Origin: Apis mellifera
Lineage: Eukaryota; Arthropoda; Insecta; Hymenoptera; Apidae
Assembly (NCBI RefSeq): GCF_003254395.2
Contig: NC_037652.1
Location: 273,001-337,000 of the forward strand
Reading direction: 5' to 3'
DNA: 64,000 nucleotides
Within the stretch, counting starts at the first letter, position 1, and each line of letters begins with the position of its first letter. The notes beneath the pieces were generated by a model. The model was not told where the DNA came from. It saw only the letters and a list, made by a program, of their open reading frames with translations, and did no database searches. This document shows positions 51,688 to 64,000 of the stretch, piece after piece. The translations under genes and the position numbers were made by a program.

Positions 51688-52050
51688 GTGTTTTATAACT
51701 TAATGTTATTAAATATGATAATAAATAGAAAACAGAGTCAAAATCCTTTTACCGTTGTCGAACTTTCGACATCGAATGTGTACATTACCTCTAACCTTAC
51801 GCATCTTAATGACGCTTCCTTCTCATGTACTTGTATAGGGGATACAAATGTCTACCAACTGTTTAGTATCGTAGTAGACACGTTTATTTGTATTAGATGT
51901 GTGCGTGTACCGATGCGTTTACAAGAATTACTTAACATAAAACGAAGGGCTACGAGTACTTTCCAAGTACTAAATGTTTGCACTTCGTAGCAGTATTTAT
52001 CCAATGTTCACAGTTCCTGCGAAATGATCCATATTTGATATATCTTGAAC
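51688..52050 (+). other. Mixed-composition island with 100-codon open frame and hairpins
   Basis: A plus frame at 51,688-51,990 is open for 100 codons (contains SFSCTCIGDTNVYQLF and ICIRCVRVPMRLQELLNIKR). I do not recognise it; it has no signal for a known family, and its first third is AT-rich. The same stretch can form two hairpins: TGTCTAC / GTAGACA (51,849-51,855 and 51,874-51,880, 18-nt loop), and CTACG / CGTAG arms enclosing AGTACT-TTCCA-AGTACT near 51,950-51,990. An untranslated exon, a structured RNA or a short coding exon are all possible. Confidence 0.35.
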
Positions 52051-52435
52051 TATTATTGATTTATTGAAAAAGCAAATTCAAAAATAAATTAATTTATTAT
52101 AATATGTAAGAATCTTCCAATGATCTTGATTTTGATACGTTAAAATTATATATTGTCAATATCACTGTTTTGAGTGTTCTTCAGAGTGTTCTTCATTTTC
52201 TATGTTATTTTTTTAAAAAGTCATTTTTACAAAATAAAATATATCTTCTCGATATTTAATAGATTAAGTTAATTAAATAAATTGTAGATATAAATACCAT
52301 ATAAATACCATTTTTATACTTTATAATATTTATGATTTATTTTTACATTGAAGTTATAATTTCAATGTATCAGAATTAATATTATTATAAATAGAATTAA
52401 ATAATAAAAATATTTAAGTTAAATTTATTATATTA
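52051..52435. other. AT-rich non-coding stretch
   Basis: Nothing recognisable. Confidence 0.5.
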
Positions 52436-52439
52436 GAGA

Positions 52440-53580
52440 AAAAGTAACAAAGAATACGTATTAAATCAAACATTATAAATTTATTGAAAATAGAAAATAG
52501 AACAATTATTTTTTTTTTTTGTAACGATAATATGAAATTGAATTTTTTTGATATCAAAAATAAAATTGCCATTTTGCAAAATGTTTTACAAAATTTATTA
52601 TTAAAAAAACTAATTTTTTTCTTATTATATCTAAATAGATATATATTCAAGAATAACATCGCTTTTTTATTAAAATTTTTTTCCGATTTTGAATATGCAT
52701 CTATTGTACGTTAAAAAACTTTTTTTTTGAATATTTGTCATATAAAAAATTGTAGCAGATTAGTGTAGATAAAATATAAAAAATAATAAATGAAATAATA
52801 CAGATAGAAAGTTTAATAAGATCGATTACAAAGTCTAATATAACTAAATTATATTTATTAATGTTATCTAAATTAGTTAGATAATTTATATATTATTAAA
52901 TTAGTTAGATAATTTATATTATATATATTTAAATATTAATTATATTAATTTAAAAACTTCATTGTTTATAAATTAAACATTAGCAATAGAAGAATATTTA
53001 TAATATAATATAAATTTATCATAAATAAAAAATTTTATTTTTTAGTAAAAAAATCTTATTTAAAAATTTTTAAAATATGCTACGAATTAATTATGTTCAA
53101 ATTAAAGAACTTATATATTAGTATATTATACATCTTAAAAAATTAAAAAAAGAATTCAATAAATAAATTCAATAAACTAACTCAAAAACTTATTAAAAAG
53201 AAAAAAATCTTATATTGATAATAGTATAGTATTTATATTGATTTATATGAAATAAATGGACAATATTGTGATTTTGGTATTTCAAGAAATAACAATTAAT
53301 AAAATAATATTAATATTATTCTCTTTTATTGCACTGTTTCTTTCATAAATCTATCTCTTTCAATATATCTAATTTATAAAAAAAATAAAATTTATTTTTT
53401 GTAAGAAACGAAAAAAAAACATAAAAAACAATAAATTTATAAATATATGAATAAAAAGAAATTAATAATCCTACGTACACATGGGTAAATAATTGATTTT
53501 TCAATATTATCAAATAGAATAGTCTTTTTACATTAGTGAATTTTTCTATATTTTGTTCGAAACAAAAATATCATTTTCAT
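52440..53580 (+). repeat. ~1.15-kb diverged direct duplication, copy B
   Basis: Partner of 47,240-48,425, same orientation, 5.2 kb away. Overlapping open frames here (52,414-52,659 minus, 52,484-52,714 plus) are not conserved in copy A and are F/K/N-rich, so they are not treated as genes. Confidence 0.82.
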
Positions 53581-54595
53581 ATTATTTATTCTATAAAATG
53601 CTATATATACTATATATAATTCTATATATCAAGCTCTATAGAATATTTCATTTAAATCAATCCACTCAAATATTTATGATGATAAAAAAAATTACTTTAA
53701 ATAAAAGTTTTAAATAGTTTTACGAAGCATATAATTTGATACGATTTTTTTTATCTAAAAACGTATAAAAGTTACACAAAAAAATAATTTTAATTTTTTA
53801 AATGAAATGATGTAATTTTTATTTTATATAATATATATAATATAGTTATATATATAGTTTTATATATATATATATAATATAGTTTATTATTTTCTACAAT
53901 AGTTTCATTATCTTTTTGCTCTTAACGAAAAATTTGTTGTTTAATAGAAAAAATTGTTTTCTATTTAATATTTAAGTTTTGTTCTTAAAATTTATTTCAT
54001 AAATAAATTTTTTTAATTAAAATGATTTCATTTTAAATAATTTCATATTCAAAATTATTATCTTTTAACGAACAGAAAAAATTCATAAAATACATTAGAA
54101 CTTGCAATGATAATATCAATGTTTATATTATTATTATAATTTTATATATAATAAACTATTACATAATAAGTTTATACTATTATTATAATACTTTAACTAA
54201 AAAAAAGAACTACTAAAAAAAAAATTAGTAAATGGAAGAACATTAAAAAAATTTAATTTTACGATAATTAAAAAGAAAAAAAGCGTACTAAAAGAAGAAT
54301 ATAAAAAATTTATATTTTGTAAAAAAAATATAATAATTAGATTATAAAAAATGCAGAATGTAATTTAATTTGATGAATATAAAATTAATCGATTATTAAG
54401 AAGAAGCATTTCGTTAATAAGTCTAGATATTGTTATCGTTTCTCAAAAAATGTTAAAATATTCATATACATGTCTTAATTCACAATTTACGTGAAAATAA
54501 TACATACATATCAAAATAGAATAAATCTATATGAAAAGAGAAATAATACATCGATAATCAATAAAAGTAAACATGAAAAACAAATTTTTTTTATA
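53581..54595. other. AT-rich non-coding block
   Basis: Nothing recognisable; TA tract at 53,853-53,880. Confidence 0.5.
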
Positions 54596-54599
54596 TAAA

Positions 54600-54854
54600 A
54601 TAATTATTATATTTTTGTTTACATCCACAGCAGTATTGTGGTACTGGATAAAGGATTGTTAAATGCAAGTCATATCGAGTGATTTTTCGATTAAAATATA
54701 TTTACGTATGTAGAAAGTAATGCTTCTGACTATTGATGTATTTTTTTCATGATGAGTGGACTGTATTAATGCGATTACAAATGCGGTATGCATGCTATAA
54801 GAAAACTGTATCTAGTAAGTTATCCAAGGTTATGTCCGAGCATGATGTGTAATT
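54600..54854. other. Mixed-composition island upstream of the 54.9-kb repeat
   Basis: Contains CCACAGCAGTATTGTGGTAC (CCACA / TGTGG arms) and GCGGTATGCATGCTATAAGA. No open frame of note. Confidence 0.35.
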
Positions 54855-55270
54855 ACTATTGTTCACTTATTGCTTGCGAGATATATAAACAACTTTTTCG
54901 GAGAAATTTCTTATAAAAATCCTTTTTTATTAAACTTTAATAAAAAATGATGTTATCTGAAAACTCGTTTTTAAAAACTTTTTTTAAAAAAAGTTTATTC
55001 GATATTTATATTTATATATTTTTAACACATTTCAGCCTGACTGGAGAACCTGATTCGATACTCCAAACACGGCTGACTCAATGGCAACCAACACCATTTT
55101 CATTCGAGAAATTTTCCTCTTAGAAATATCGCAAGTGAAGCGATATTATTAGTTATTAGCGTATCTCACCGGCAAACTGAGATCCTCCCAATTGAAAGGA
55201 TTTTATTAATTAAGATTTTTTAAAATGATTTTCTAAAGACAGGAGACTTTACTAGTGAAAAGTCTCGTGA
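54855..55270 (+). repeat. ~400-bp dispersed element, copy A (partner at 62,915-63,325)
   Basis: Collinear with 62,915-63,325. The left end CACTTATTGCTTGCGAGATA matches CACTTATTGTTCGTGAGATT, and about 25 of the first 30 positions agree. Further anchors: GAAAT..TTAT..AAATCCTTTT, ACTCCAAACACGG versus ACTTCAAATATGG, ATTCGAG.AATTTT, TCGCAA..., GATATTATTRGTTAT, and AATTAAGA...GATTTTCT. The element is more GC-rich than its setting in copy A and more AT-eroded in copy B. No protein is encoded; family unknown. Confidence 0.78.
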
Positions 55271-55620
55271 TAAACATATTGTAGTTTGATCGTCAAATAT
55301 AACAATTAGATAATTTGTAAACATCGTTGGACACAATTACTTATTATTACTTGTAAAGAAAATCTAATTATGAACATTGTAAACGTTGTCTGACTATCGG
55401 ATTACATAATTTTATTCTAACACTACATCGTGCTGATCCTTAATTACCTGTTATGACATTATAAAAAATCCCGTTTTCTTATAAACACACGTTTCACATG
55501 TATAACCACATTAATACAATCCACTCATTTTAAAAATTATAGCACTTGTTATGACATCTGTCGAAGAGCATTCTGTAAACATCCAGCTATTAGCTTACGT
55601 CTACTATCATCATTACAATA
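55271..55620. other. Mixed-composition tail of the 55-kb island
   Basis: Words such as ATCGTTGGACACAATTACTT, CTACATCGTGCTGATCC, and TTAGCTTACGTCTACTATC. No frame or motif recognised. Confidence 0.3.
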
Positions 55621-58600
55621 CTATTATTGCAGGCGTGGATATTTATATATAATATTTATATATAATGTATTATATATAATATTTATTTATTGTACCAAGC
55701 GATCAGAATACGACATGATCACAATTAGATTCTCAAGTAAGGCGAGTCCTCAGAAAATTCAATTGAAAAGATCGCAGTTTTTCGATAGGACATTATAATA
55801 TCGTCAATGCCAAATCTTTAAGTTAGAGGAAAATTCCTTAAATGATATTGGTTGTCTCAACTATATTGTTTTCAGTATGCCTTTAGAGTAAGATTCTATT
55901 CTAGCCAATATCAAGTATCAAGTATCAAAATGTGCATACGTGATGTTATTAAGACAATAAATTTATGAATTAAATATGAAGTCAATAAATCATATTAAGT
56001 CAAAAATTAACATCATTGTTCAAAATTAATTGTAATGTACAATTAATTCCATAAAACAATAAAATAATTTATATCAAAGTAATAATGTTAACAAAAATCA
56101 TTATAAAATTGATTTTTAAAATGCAAAACATTATATATAAAACAATATTTTAATGTATAATATAATATTTTACATGCAAATATTTAATAAAATATTATTT
56201 ATATTAAAATTCCATATATATGTTAGATTTTAACTGCAAGAATACAAGAGAATTTTATTCTAAAACAATATTAATAACTTATTAATAATTAAATTTAAAA
56301 TTAATTGTTTTATATCAAATTAAATATATAATATAAATAAATTAAAAATGAAAATAATTTGAAACATAAATCAACAATAATACTTATTATTAATTAAATA
56401 TTTTTAAAAAGCAATGGGCGAGTTAATTATTAAATATTATTATTATTTTACTTTTTTTATTTTTCTTTTTATTATTTATTATTATTTATTTGATTTCATT
56501 ATTTTTTTATTAAATTTTAATATTTTATTATTATTTTGTTATTATTTATTTTATTCAAAAATTTCATTAAAAAAATGTTTAGATAAACGTTTGTGTAATA
56601 AAAATTGTACAAAAATTAAAAGAAATTATCAGTTAGGTTAGACAATAAACAATAAACAATAAATACCAAATAAATTAAAAACAGTTAATAATGAACAATT
56701 AAATGAATCAGTAAATCAGTTAGCAATCAAATCAAAATTCGAGGACAACGATCTTTAGAAAGTTAATAACTAGAACTCGACATAAGTGACTAGCGATCTA
56801 TCAAAATCGATTAAAATAAGAAACAATTAAATAATATACAATTATAAGAAACAAATAAATCCAACTTCAATTGGATTTATGGTCAATGATAACCTCATCA
56901 AATCGATTTATTAATTCCTATTCCTATTAATTCCTATTGTTTGTTATATAGTGATTATTTATTTCATATAATAGATAAATCAATTTCTTTTCCTTTCTCT
57001 TATTTTTTGAAGTTTTTGTTGCTTGAAAGAAAAAATAAAAAAGTATCAAAATATTACGAAAATATTAAAAAATCAATAATTATCAATAAATATTATTTTT
57101 ATATAATATATATATTAAATAATTTTGAATTCCAAAAGGTATTTATATTACATTGTTTATTATTATATATTTAATTAATAATTAAATTATTGAAATAGAA
57201 TATCTGCGATAAAATCTGAAATTGTGAAATTAATTATTGATAGTTATAATAAAGAAATAATTTTTCATAATAACATCAAAATTGTATATATTGTTATTAT
57301 GACTTTTTACATATATAAAAACTGATAAGATGATTTGTAAAATAATCAAGAGATTTTAAAATATACTTAGTAGATAAAAATAAAAGATATTATTACACTT
57401 AAATGATAATTATTATCTATTCTAAATATATCATTGTACAAAATACAAAATATGAAATCTAAATTTTTATAAATGGAGTCTAATTGAAAATCTATGGAAA
57501 TTAAGAAAATTATTTATATAATTATTATTTTAATATTTAAAAAAAATATATTAAAAAATACTAATTAAAAATATATATATTATTACACAATAATTAATAA
57601 TCGAAGAATTAATAAATATTTATTCCATTTTTTCGCAAATTTTTTAAATTTGAAATTCTCTGATTTGCACCAAAATATAAAAAAAAATTATTATTTTTAT
57701 TAAGAATAAACAATAAAATATAAAGATTTATTCACTTATTATTGTTTTATTCATTATAAATTTATTCATTATAAATATTATTTTCTACTAAACAGAAAAG
57801 AAATATAAAATAGAATTAGATCTATGTATTGTATATTCATATTACATAAAATAATAAAAATTTGGATTTTTTATTATACAAAACAACTTAAAAATTATAT
57901 ATAAATTAATAAATTGTTTTTTATAATGTAGCTTATATACAATATAAATCTTTTTTTCTCGTAGAATAAATTAATAACTCAAAAGCAATAAAAAATAGAT
58001 TTGTCGTTCTTTTCATCAATTTTTATATTGAAACCAATACATGAAAACAATTATCAATTCAATCAAATCAATACAATCAAAACTAATTGTAATAAGGAAT
58101 TTATATACGATGTGATCAATATTTAAAAATGAAAATGAAAAATAACTATTAATTTAAAAATTTATATTCGTGACTTCTTTTATTTTTTTTATGTTCTTTA
58201 AAAAACTATTTCTCTAAAATATCTAAAAAAACTCTAGAACACTTATTAAACTTTTTATTTTATTACATATTATTTATGTATAATGAAAATATTCATTAAC
58301 AAAAATAAAAATCGCAGAAATCAAATGAAATTTTATTTTAAAGAAATTTTCATTGGCCATGAAAAATTAAATGCTATTCATATATCATCAAATCTTATAT
58401 TCTATGATTTGTGAGTTTTTTAAAATTTTTTGATGATTATGAATGTAATTATTTGTACATGATTAAATGCAAGATCTTGAGATTTTATTTATATTTTATA
58501 TTTTATTTCATATTGTATATATAATTTATAATAATGATTATGTATATAATTTTATAATAATGATTTTATTTGATTATAATTTTATTTAATAATTTTATTT

Positions 58601-59375
58601 TATTATCTACGTAATAATTTATCTTATAAATATCCAGTTTATATAGCTATAAATATTTTGTTTTAATGTATGTGATTTTTATTCCATGTATTGCAAACAA
58701 TTATTTCATTTCGAGTATAATCCATTATAATAAAATTGATCTTAATAATAAAATTTTATTCTCAAGGAAAGGAGGGAATCAAGTTCTGATAATTTAAGTT
58801 ATTGCATATATTAAAAAAAATTGTATTATTTCATAATAGAATATTTTATAATATAAATTAATTATAGACATCAATAATAAATAAAGCAATTTATTATAGA
58901 TTTTGAACTATTTTGCAAAATAAAAATAATCATTAGAATTTTATGCAATAAAAAATTCAGATTTCTTATTAATGCATATTGGAAATTCAGATTTGTTTTT
59001 TTTTTGTATCTAATAAGAAATGATATAAATAAATGTATAAAACATATTTAATTATTTATCATGATAAAAAAATTAATAAAGGTATAAATCAAACAAATTC
59101 AAATTTAAACTTTAAAAATTGAAATAACATCAATTTAATAAATAATAATTAATAACTAATGAAAATATATCTATATTTTTTCAATTAATATTTCGTTTCT
59201 TAAGTCAAATCAATAATTTTATATAATAAATTTCTAATATCATTGCAAATTTCTTGCTTTAAAAGTATTATTCTTTTCAAATTTCTATATAATTCTTATA
59301 ATTTTTTTATAATAATTTAATTATAATTTAATTATAATTTTCATTCATTTGATTGTCCATTATCCATATTGAAAC
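55621..59375. other. AT-rich non-coding block
   Basis: No gene. A perfect 10-bp hairpin lies at 56,855-56,880 (ATAAATCCAA, loop CTTCAA, TTGGATTTAT). Three AATAAAC copies are at 56,643-56,660. Phe/Tyr-rich open frames at 56,414-56,641 and 56,941-57,174 come from T-rich sequence. Confidence 0.55.
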
Positions 59376-60300
59376 ATAATTTCATAACAGTCCATTAATC
59401 ATCATCATCGACATAATTTTATCAGAATCAGAAAAAAGCTACTTATTTTTGTTAACCCTTCGAAAACCGGTAGTTCAAAAACAGATAACTTATCTTAGCA
59501 TGTTTACATCTATATTGTACATTTTATACAATTAATTGATAAAAGTTATTATTTTATGTATGACGACAGTTATTATTAGCGAAAATTAAATTGAATATTT
59601 ATATTTCCATATTCATATTTTGTCTTACAAAGAACTTCGCCTAACTTAAGAATTGTAATTTTGATAAAAATTTGAGAAATTTTAATAAATTTGTTTTTAT
59701 TTAGAACAAACAAAAAGAAACAATAGAATAAAATATAATATCAATAAAAATACGACAATTTCTACTTTTTTTAAGTTATAAGCAATTTGTATTAGATGAA
59801 ATCATGCAATGAAAACAAAATGAGATATCTCTATTTTTGTCTCATCTCTTCGCTTCATCTTGTTTCATCTAATAAATGAAAAATTTAAATGAATTTCAAT
59901 AAACATTTTTGTTTTAATCTCTAGAGTTAAATTTTTTCTCCATTTTATATCTATATTTTTTATCAAATAATAAAATAAATTTGAAATAAATTATTCAAAA
60001 TGAATTCAAAAATACATACATATGAAATATCCCAAAAATATGAGATATACAGTTAACTGAAAATTTCTGAAGTAATTTTAAATAATATTTTCTTCTGTAG
60101 AAAATTTGATTATGGCTTTGTTAACTAAGTTACTAATAATAAATATTGACCAATCATGGAGAAACTAATTGAATCACGATAAATATTGTGCTGCTGCGTC
60201 GATCGAGTACGAAGAAATCCAATATATGTCGAAGAATATATTAAATATATTTGGTAGTATTCCGAGAGATATTCTTTCTTAGTATTGAACTAATTTGATA
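59376..60300. other. Weak mixed-composition stretches at 59.4 and 60.2 kb
   Basis: Two short patches (CCCTTCGAAAACCGGTAGTT; GTGCTGCTGCGTCGATCGAG) within AT-rich DNA. No gene is seen. Confidence 0.3.
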
Positions 60301-62014
60301 GGTTTTCATATAATATTGAACTAATTATTAAAATATGTATAATATACAATATACAAATATTATCACAAATCTATCATTCATTTCATTGCATAGTTATTAA
60401 TACTAATCAATTATAATCATTTATAATCCCGTAAAAATTGAATTAAATTTAAAAAAATTTTTTTTTAAATTTATTATATTTTATCAAGGAATAAATTCAA
60501 ATTTCGAAATGAATTTTTTGATGATGATTGATTTTGTTATCTATTTATTTAATAAATTATTTTTTAATTTAATAGACTATAATACATTGCTTATTTTTTA
60601 ATCTAAATTTACATTATTTATCGTTTGTTTAATATAAACATTTCATATTTATTTTTTTTTATATTTTTTGATATTATTTGACATTTCATTTTGAATGAAT
60701 AAATAAATTTAATTTATTCATTCTATACGAAGAACAGTTTATTTTATTCATTGTTGAATAATATATAATTCGATATAAATTTATGTTGATAAAAAAATAT
60801 TTATTATATTTAATATACTTTCTTGACAAATGTTGCTTGGACTTGTTCATACTTAATCGATGGCACATAGTTGAAAATTATCATTGTGACTTGATTAATC
60901 TACGCATTTATAATTGACTATTTTTTGTTAATAAAATCGTAACGAAGATTTTATAAAAGAAAATATTGTTTGAAATTACTTTAGAAATTTTCAATTAACA
61001 ATTCTTACATTTTTGATATAAAAAATATAAAATATCTAATATGTGACATATTTTATTTAATATATTATATTCTATAGTATATGAAAAAAGAAAAGAAGTA
61101 ATATTTAAAATTTAAAAACTTATAATACTCATTAAGAGGAACAAAAAGTATTTAATTAACATAGATTCTGCAATCAATTCTTTCGATACAAAATCGATTT
61201 CTAGTATTGGTAAACATATATTATTGAGTGAATTCTTCATTATGAAAAAACAGAGTTTATTAACTCAAGATTGTCAACACAAAATTATTATACTAACATT
61301 AACAGAGATTATTTTCATATAAACAAAATTCAAATTTTCAATGTTCATTTGACGTTGAATATAGAAAGCATTATTCTCAGTTCTCCGATCAATTTACATC
61401 TGCTTATTATTCAAATATGCATGAAAATAGCAAATATATATTTTATATATGATTTTATCAGTAGTTTTTATTTTGTTTATGAATTATATGTCTATGAAAT
61501 AATTTCTCTTAATATTAATTAATATTAAAAGTAATTGTTTTGAAAATTTTGAATTAAATCGATTTTTCTGTTTGAATTTACTATGTTGTAAACAAATTTA
61601 TTCACGATATTAAATACTTGTACTCAATTGATTTTTAAAAAATATTTAATATATAATAATATTTAATATATAACAAATATTTAACAAATAAATAAATTTA
61701 TTTTACATTGAAAATATTGTAGGATTTATGTTGATTCGATTTTTTACTTAATGAAAATTATCCTCACTAGTTCTTAAAATTTTGAATTCTTTTTTTCTTT
61801 ACACTTTGTATATGATCATTAATAACGATAATAAAAATATATATTTTTTATATTTGAAAACATATATTTAATAATTAATATATTTATAAAATTAATAAAA
61901 TAAAATTATAATATTAATAAAAGAAAAAATTAATGTTACTAAAAATAAATTTATTATTAAACTTATTATATAACTTTATATATTATATAACTATATTATA
62001 TAACTTATTATATA
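60301..62014. other. AT-rich non-coding block
   Basis: Nothing recognisable. An 83-codon plus frame at 61,271-61,522 is unremarkable and I/N/Y-rich. Confidence 0.5.
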
Positions 62015-62112
62015 ATTAATTCTTTATTAATGTAATAATTCTTTATTAATGTATTAATTCTTTATTAATGTAATAACTCTTTTTATTCTTAATTCTTTTT
62101 ACTAATGTAATA
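62015..62112. repeat. ~19-bp tandem repeat, unit AATTCTTTATTAATGTAAT
   Basis: Three near-identical units starting at 62,018, 62,037 and 62,056, followed by two diverged ones. Confidence 0.88.
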
Positions 62113-62910
62113 AAAATTTATTTTTTAAATGCTTTTTTGATTTTCACGAATTTCTATATTTTTAATAAACATTTTATATCTACATTTTAACTTTATATTT
62201 TAACATTTTAATTATATATAGATATTTATATCTCAAGTAGATATAAGGTAATACATAGATATATATATTTACATATATATAAATATTATGTACATTTTCT
62301 TCATTTATCTTAAATTTTATTTGTTTAAATATTATCTTATATTTATTTGTAGTATAAATAAAAAAATTTTGTTAAAATTCTATATATGATTTATACATAT
62401 GATTCAATTATATAATGCAATTTTATTATTAAAAATATGTTTAAATATTTAAATATTATATTAAATATAATCATTATATATACATATCAAAAATAGAAAA
62501 GATATTGAAATTAATTAAGTTATTAGTTATTTAATGTTTTGGTAAAAGTTAAGGAATGAAAGGTAATTGATTAAATTAAATTAAAAAAAAAAAGTTTTGA
62601 AAATCTATCATTTATCATATAATATTGCGTTACTTATTAATCAAGCTGAATGTTTACTTTGCTTCTTGATCAATGTTTATGAATTCTGAACTTATCTTTT
62701 CCAAAATTAATTGATTTAGAATTTGAAAAAAAGAATTGATAAATTAGTAAATATAGATAAATAAGTATAGTTACTTATAAATTATAGTTACTTAAGTATA
62801 GTTAAATTTTAAGTTTGTTTTTGATGAAGATTATTGGAGTAAATGATAGTATGATTTACACAAGATTTACAATATAATATACAATATTTCTATAACTTTT
62901 TAGTTTTCCA
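62113..62910. other. AT-rich non-coding block
   Basis: Nothing recognisable; ATAGTTACTTA word repeated at 62,765-62,800. Confidence 0.5.
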
Positions 62911-62914
62911 GGTA

Positions 62915-63325
62915 TTTGCGAGCACTTATTGTTCGTGAGATTTATAAACAGCATATTCTAAACAGCAAAGAAATTGTTTGTATGGAAATCCTTTTCTATT
63001 ATTATGGATCATCGACTTCCATTAATCTTAAACAAAGGATGATCTAAAAAGATGCCGTTTTTGAAAAGAATTTAATCAACATTATAATTGTTTATTTTTG
63101 ACATACTTCAAACTGATTGAAGTAGATTTTAATTCTAAGAATGGCATACTTCAAATATGGTTAATTCAACAACAACTAATATTATTCTGATTCGAGGAAT
63201 TTTTTTTTAATTGGGATGTCGCAAAACAGTGACTGTGATATTATTGGTTATCGTGCCTCCTAAAAATTCCTAATTAGATTAAGAAGAGATTTTCTGAGCT
63301 CCTCACTTGAAAATTAAAATCTAAT
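62915..63325 (+). repeat. ~400-bp dispersed element, copy B (partner at 54,855-55,270)
   Basis: Same-strand partner of 54,855-55,270, about 8.06-8.10 kb away (the offset changes slightly through small indels). It has the same order of anchors, with many C-to-T and G-to-A differences relative to copy A, as expected for an older or less constrained copy. Confidence 0.78.
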
Positions 63326-64000
63326 TACAAATTTTAACAATGTTATTTTTTAGTATATTATTACCAAAAATATACTTTATTTGTATAAAATATAAATATA
63401 TTGCATTAGTTTAAAAACAATAAAAATTACAGGATCTTATCATTCTGTCCAGCACTGTTTTTTCTAGATCAGAATAAATTAAGGAATATTTTGAAAGATT
63501 AAAAAAATTTTTTTTTTTTATTCTTATTAATAATTTGTAATTGTAACAAAAATATTTCATTGGCCTTATTTTAGAGAAAATCTTATTATTTCAATTCTCT
63601 TTATAATTCTCTATATAATAATTAATACTTAATGACTTCTCAACATTTCACACGAATTATAATTATATTTCATCAAAAAATTAGATTTTCAAAGCTGATA
63701 AATATTGTCTATAATTTTTATCCAATTGATTTCAAATTTTGATAGATACTTTTTGTTTGATATAATCTAGCAAAAAATACATATAATTTTAAATATTTTA
63801 AATTTTTTCTACTATATATATTTTTCCATAATTATATTAATTTAAAAAAAATTAGAAGTTTCAAAATTGTAAAATTTCAATAATAGTTTTTTCTATGTTT
63901 TTTTTTATTATTTTTCTATGTTAATAAATGTTAATAAATTTTATATAAAAATTAAAAATATTTACTTTTTTTCTTGTAATATCAAATATTGCAAAAAATA
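63326..64000. other. AT-rich non-coding stretch to window end
   Basis: Nothing recognisable. Confidence 0.5.

Noticed and set aside
52484..52714. 76-codon plus-strand frame in duplication copy B
   Set aside because: Not kept in copy A and dominated by F, K, N and I; no sign of coding constraint.
1..64000. CRISPR arrays, operons, ribosome binding sites, tRNA or rRNA genes, telomeric TTAGG repeats
   Set aside because: None seen. No regularly spaced identical repeats with unique spacers, no tRNA B-box in a cloverleaf context and no TTAGG tandem. The window is animal nuclear DNA.

Overview
The window is extremely AT-rich eukaryotic DNA (long A/T tracts, dense AT microsatellites, only short islands of mixed composition). 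Three things point to a honey bee (genus Apis) or a close relative: a nuclear copy of mitochondrial COI at about 12,424-12,845 whose wording looks like Apis COI and which still carries TGA tryptophan codons; a mariner element of the mellifera-type subfamily at 10,136-11,069; and the base composition itself. The species cannot be fixed from the sequence alone. I see no bacterial gene architecture and no convincing intact protein-coding gene, tRNA, rRNA or CRISPR array. The window reads as a gene desert or the inside of very large introns.

Layout. 1-930: a dead, internally deleted DD41D (rosa-type) Tc1/mariner element, followed directly by a degenerate ~20-bp minisatellite (930-1,275). 1.3-9.7 kb: AT desert with one old dispersed repeat (5,955-6,560; second copy at 41,925-42,430). 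9.7-11.1 kb: a mixed-composition island into which the mellifera-type mariner inserted. 12.4 kb: the COI numt. 13-20.5 kb: AT desert with a perfect 14-bp hairpin and a small hexanucleotide array. 20,518-21,434: second copy of the DD41D element. 23.3-26.1 kb: an island with an E-box, an AP-1-like site and a hairpin, sharing an 82%-identical 44-bp segment with a second island 2.4 kb downstream. 28.2, 30.8, 37.1, 40.2, 45.6, 50.5, 51.8 and 54.6-55.6 kb: further islands that are candidate conserved non-coding elements or untranslated exons. 32.7 kb: a symmetric, graded triplet repeat. 37.9 kb: a pure ATATT pentanucleotide array. 47.2-53.6 kb: two copies of a diverged ~1.15-kb direct duplication. 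54.86 and 62.92 kb: two copies of a ~400-bp dispersed element in the same orientation.

How it works together. There is no pathway or operon here. The recurring theme is decay and duplication: two kinds of Tc1/mariner elements, all non-autonomous through internal deletion, and at least four pairs of unannotated, diverged direct repeats. The most useful leads are the unrecognised duplicated islands, the shared deletion of the two DD41D copies and the graded GTC/ATC/ATT array. Nothing here by itself demonstrates a new biological system. All alignments were made by eye.
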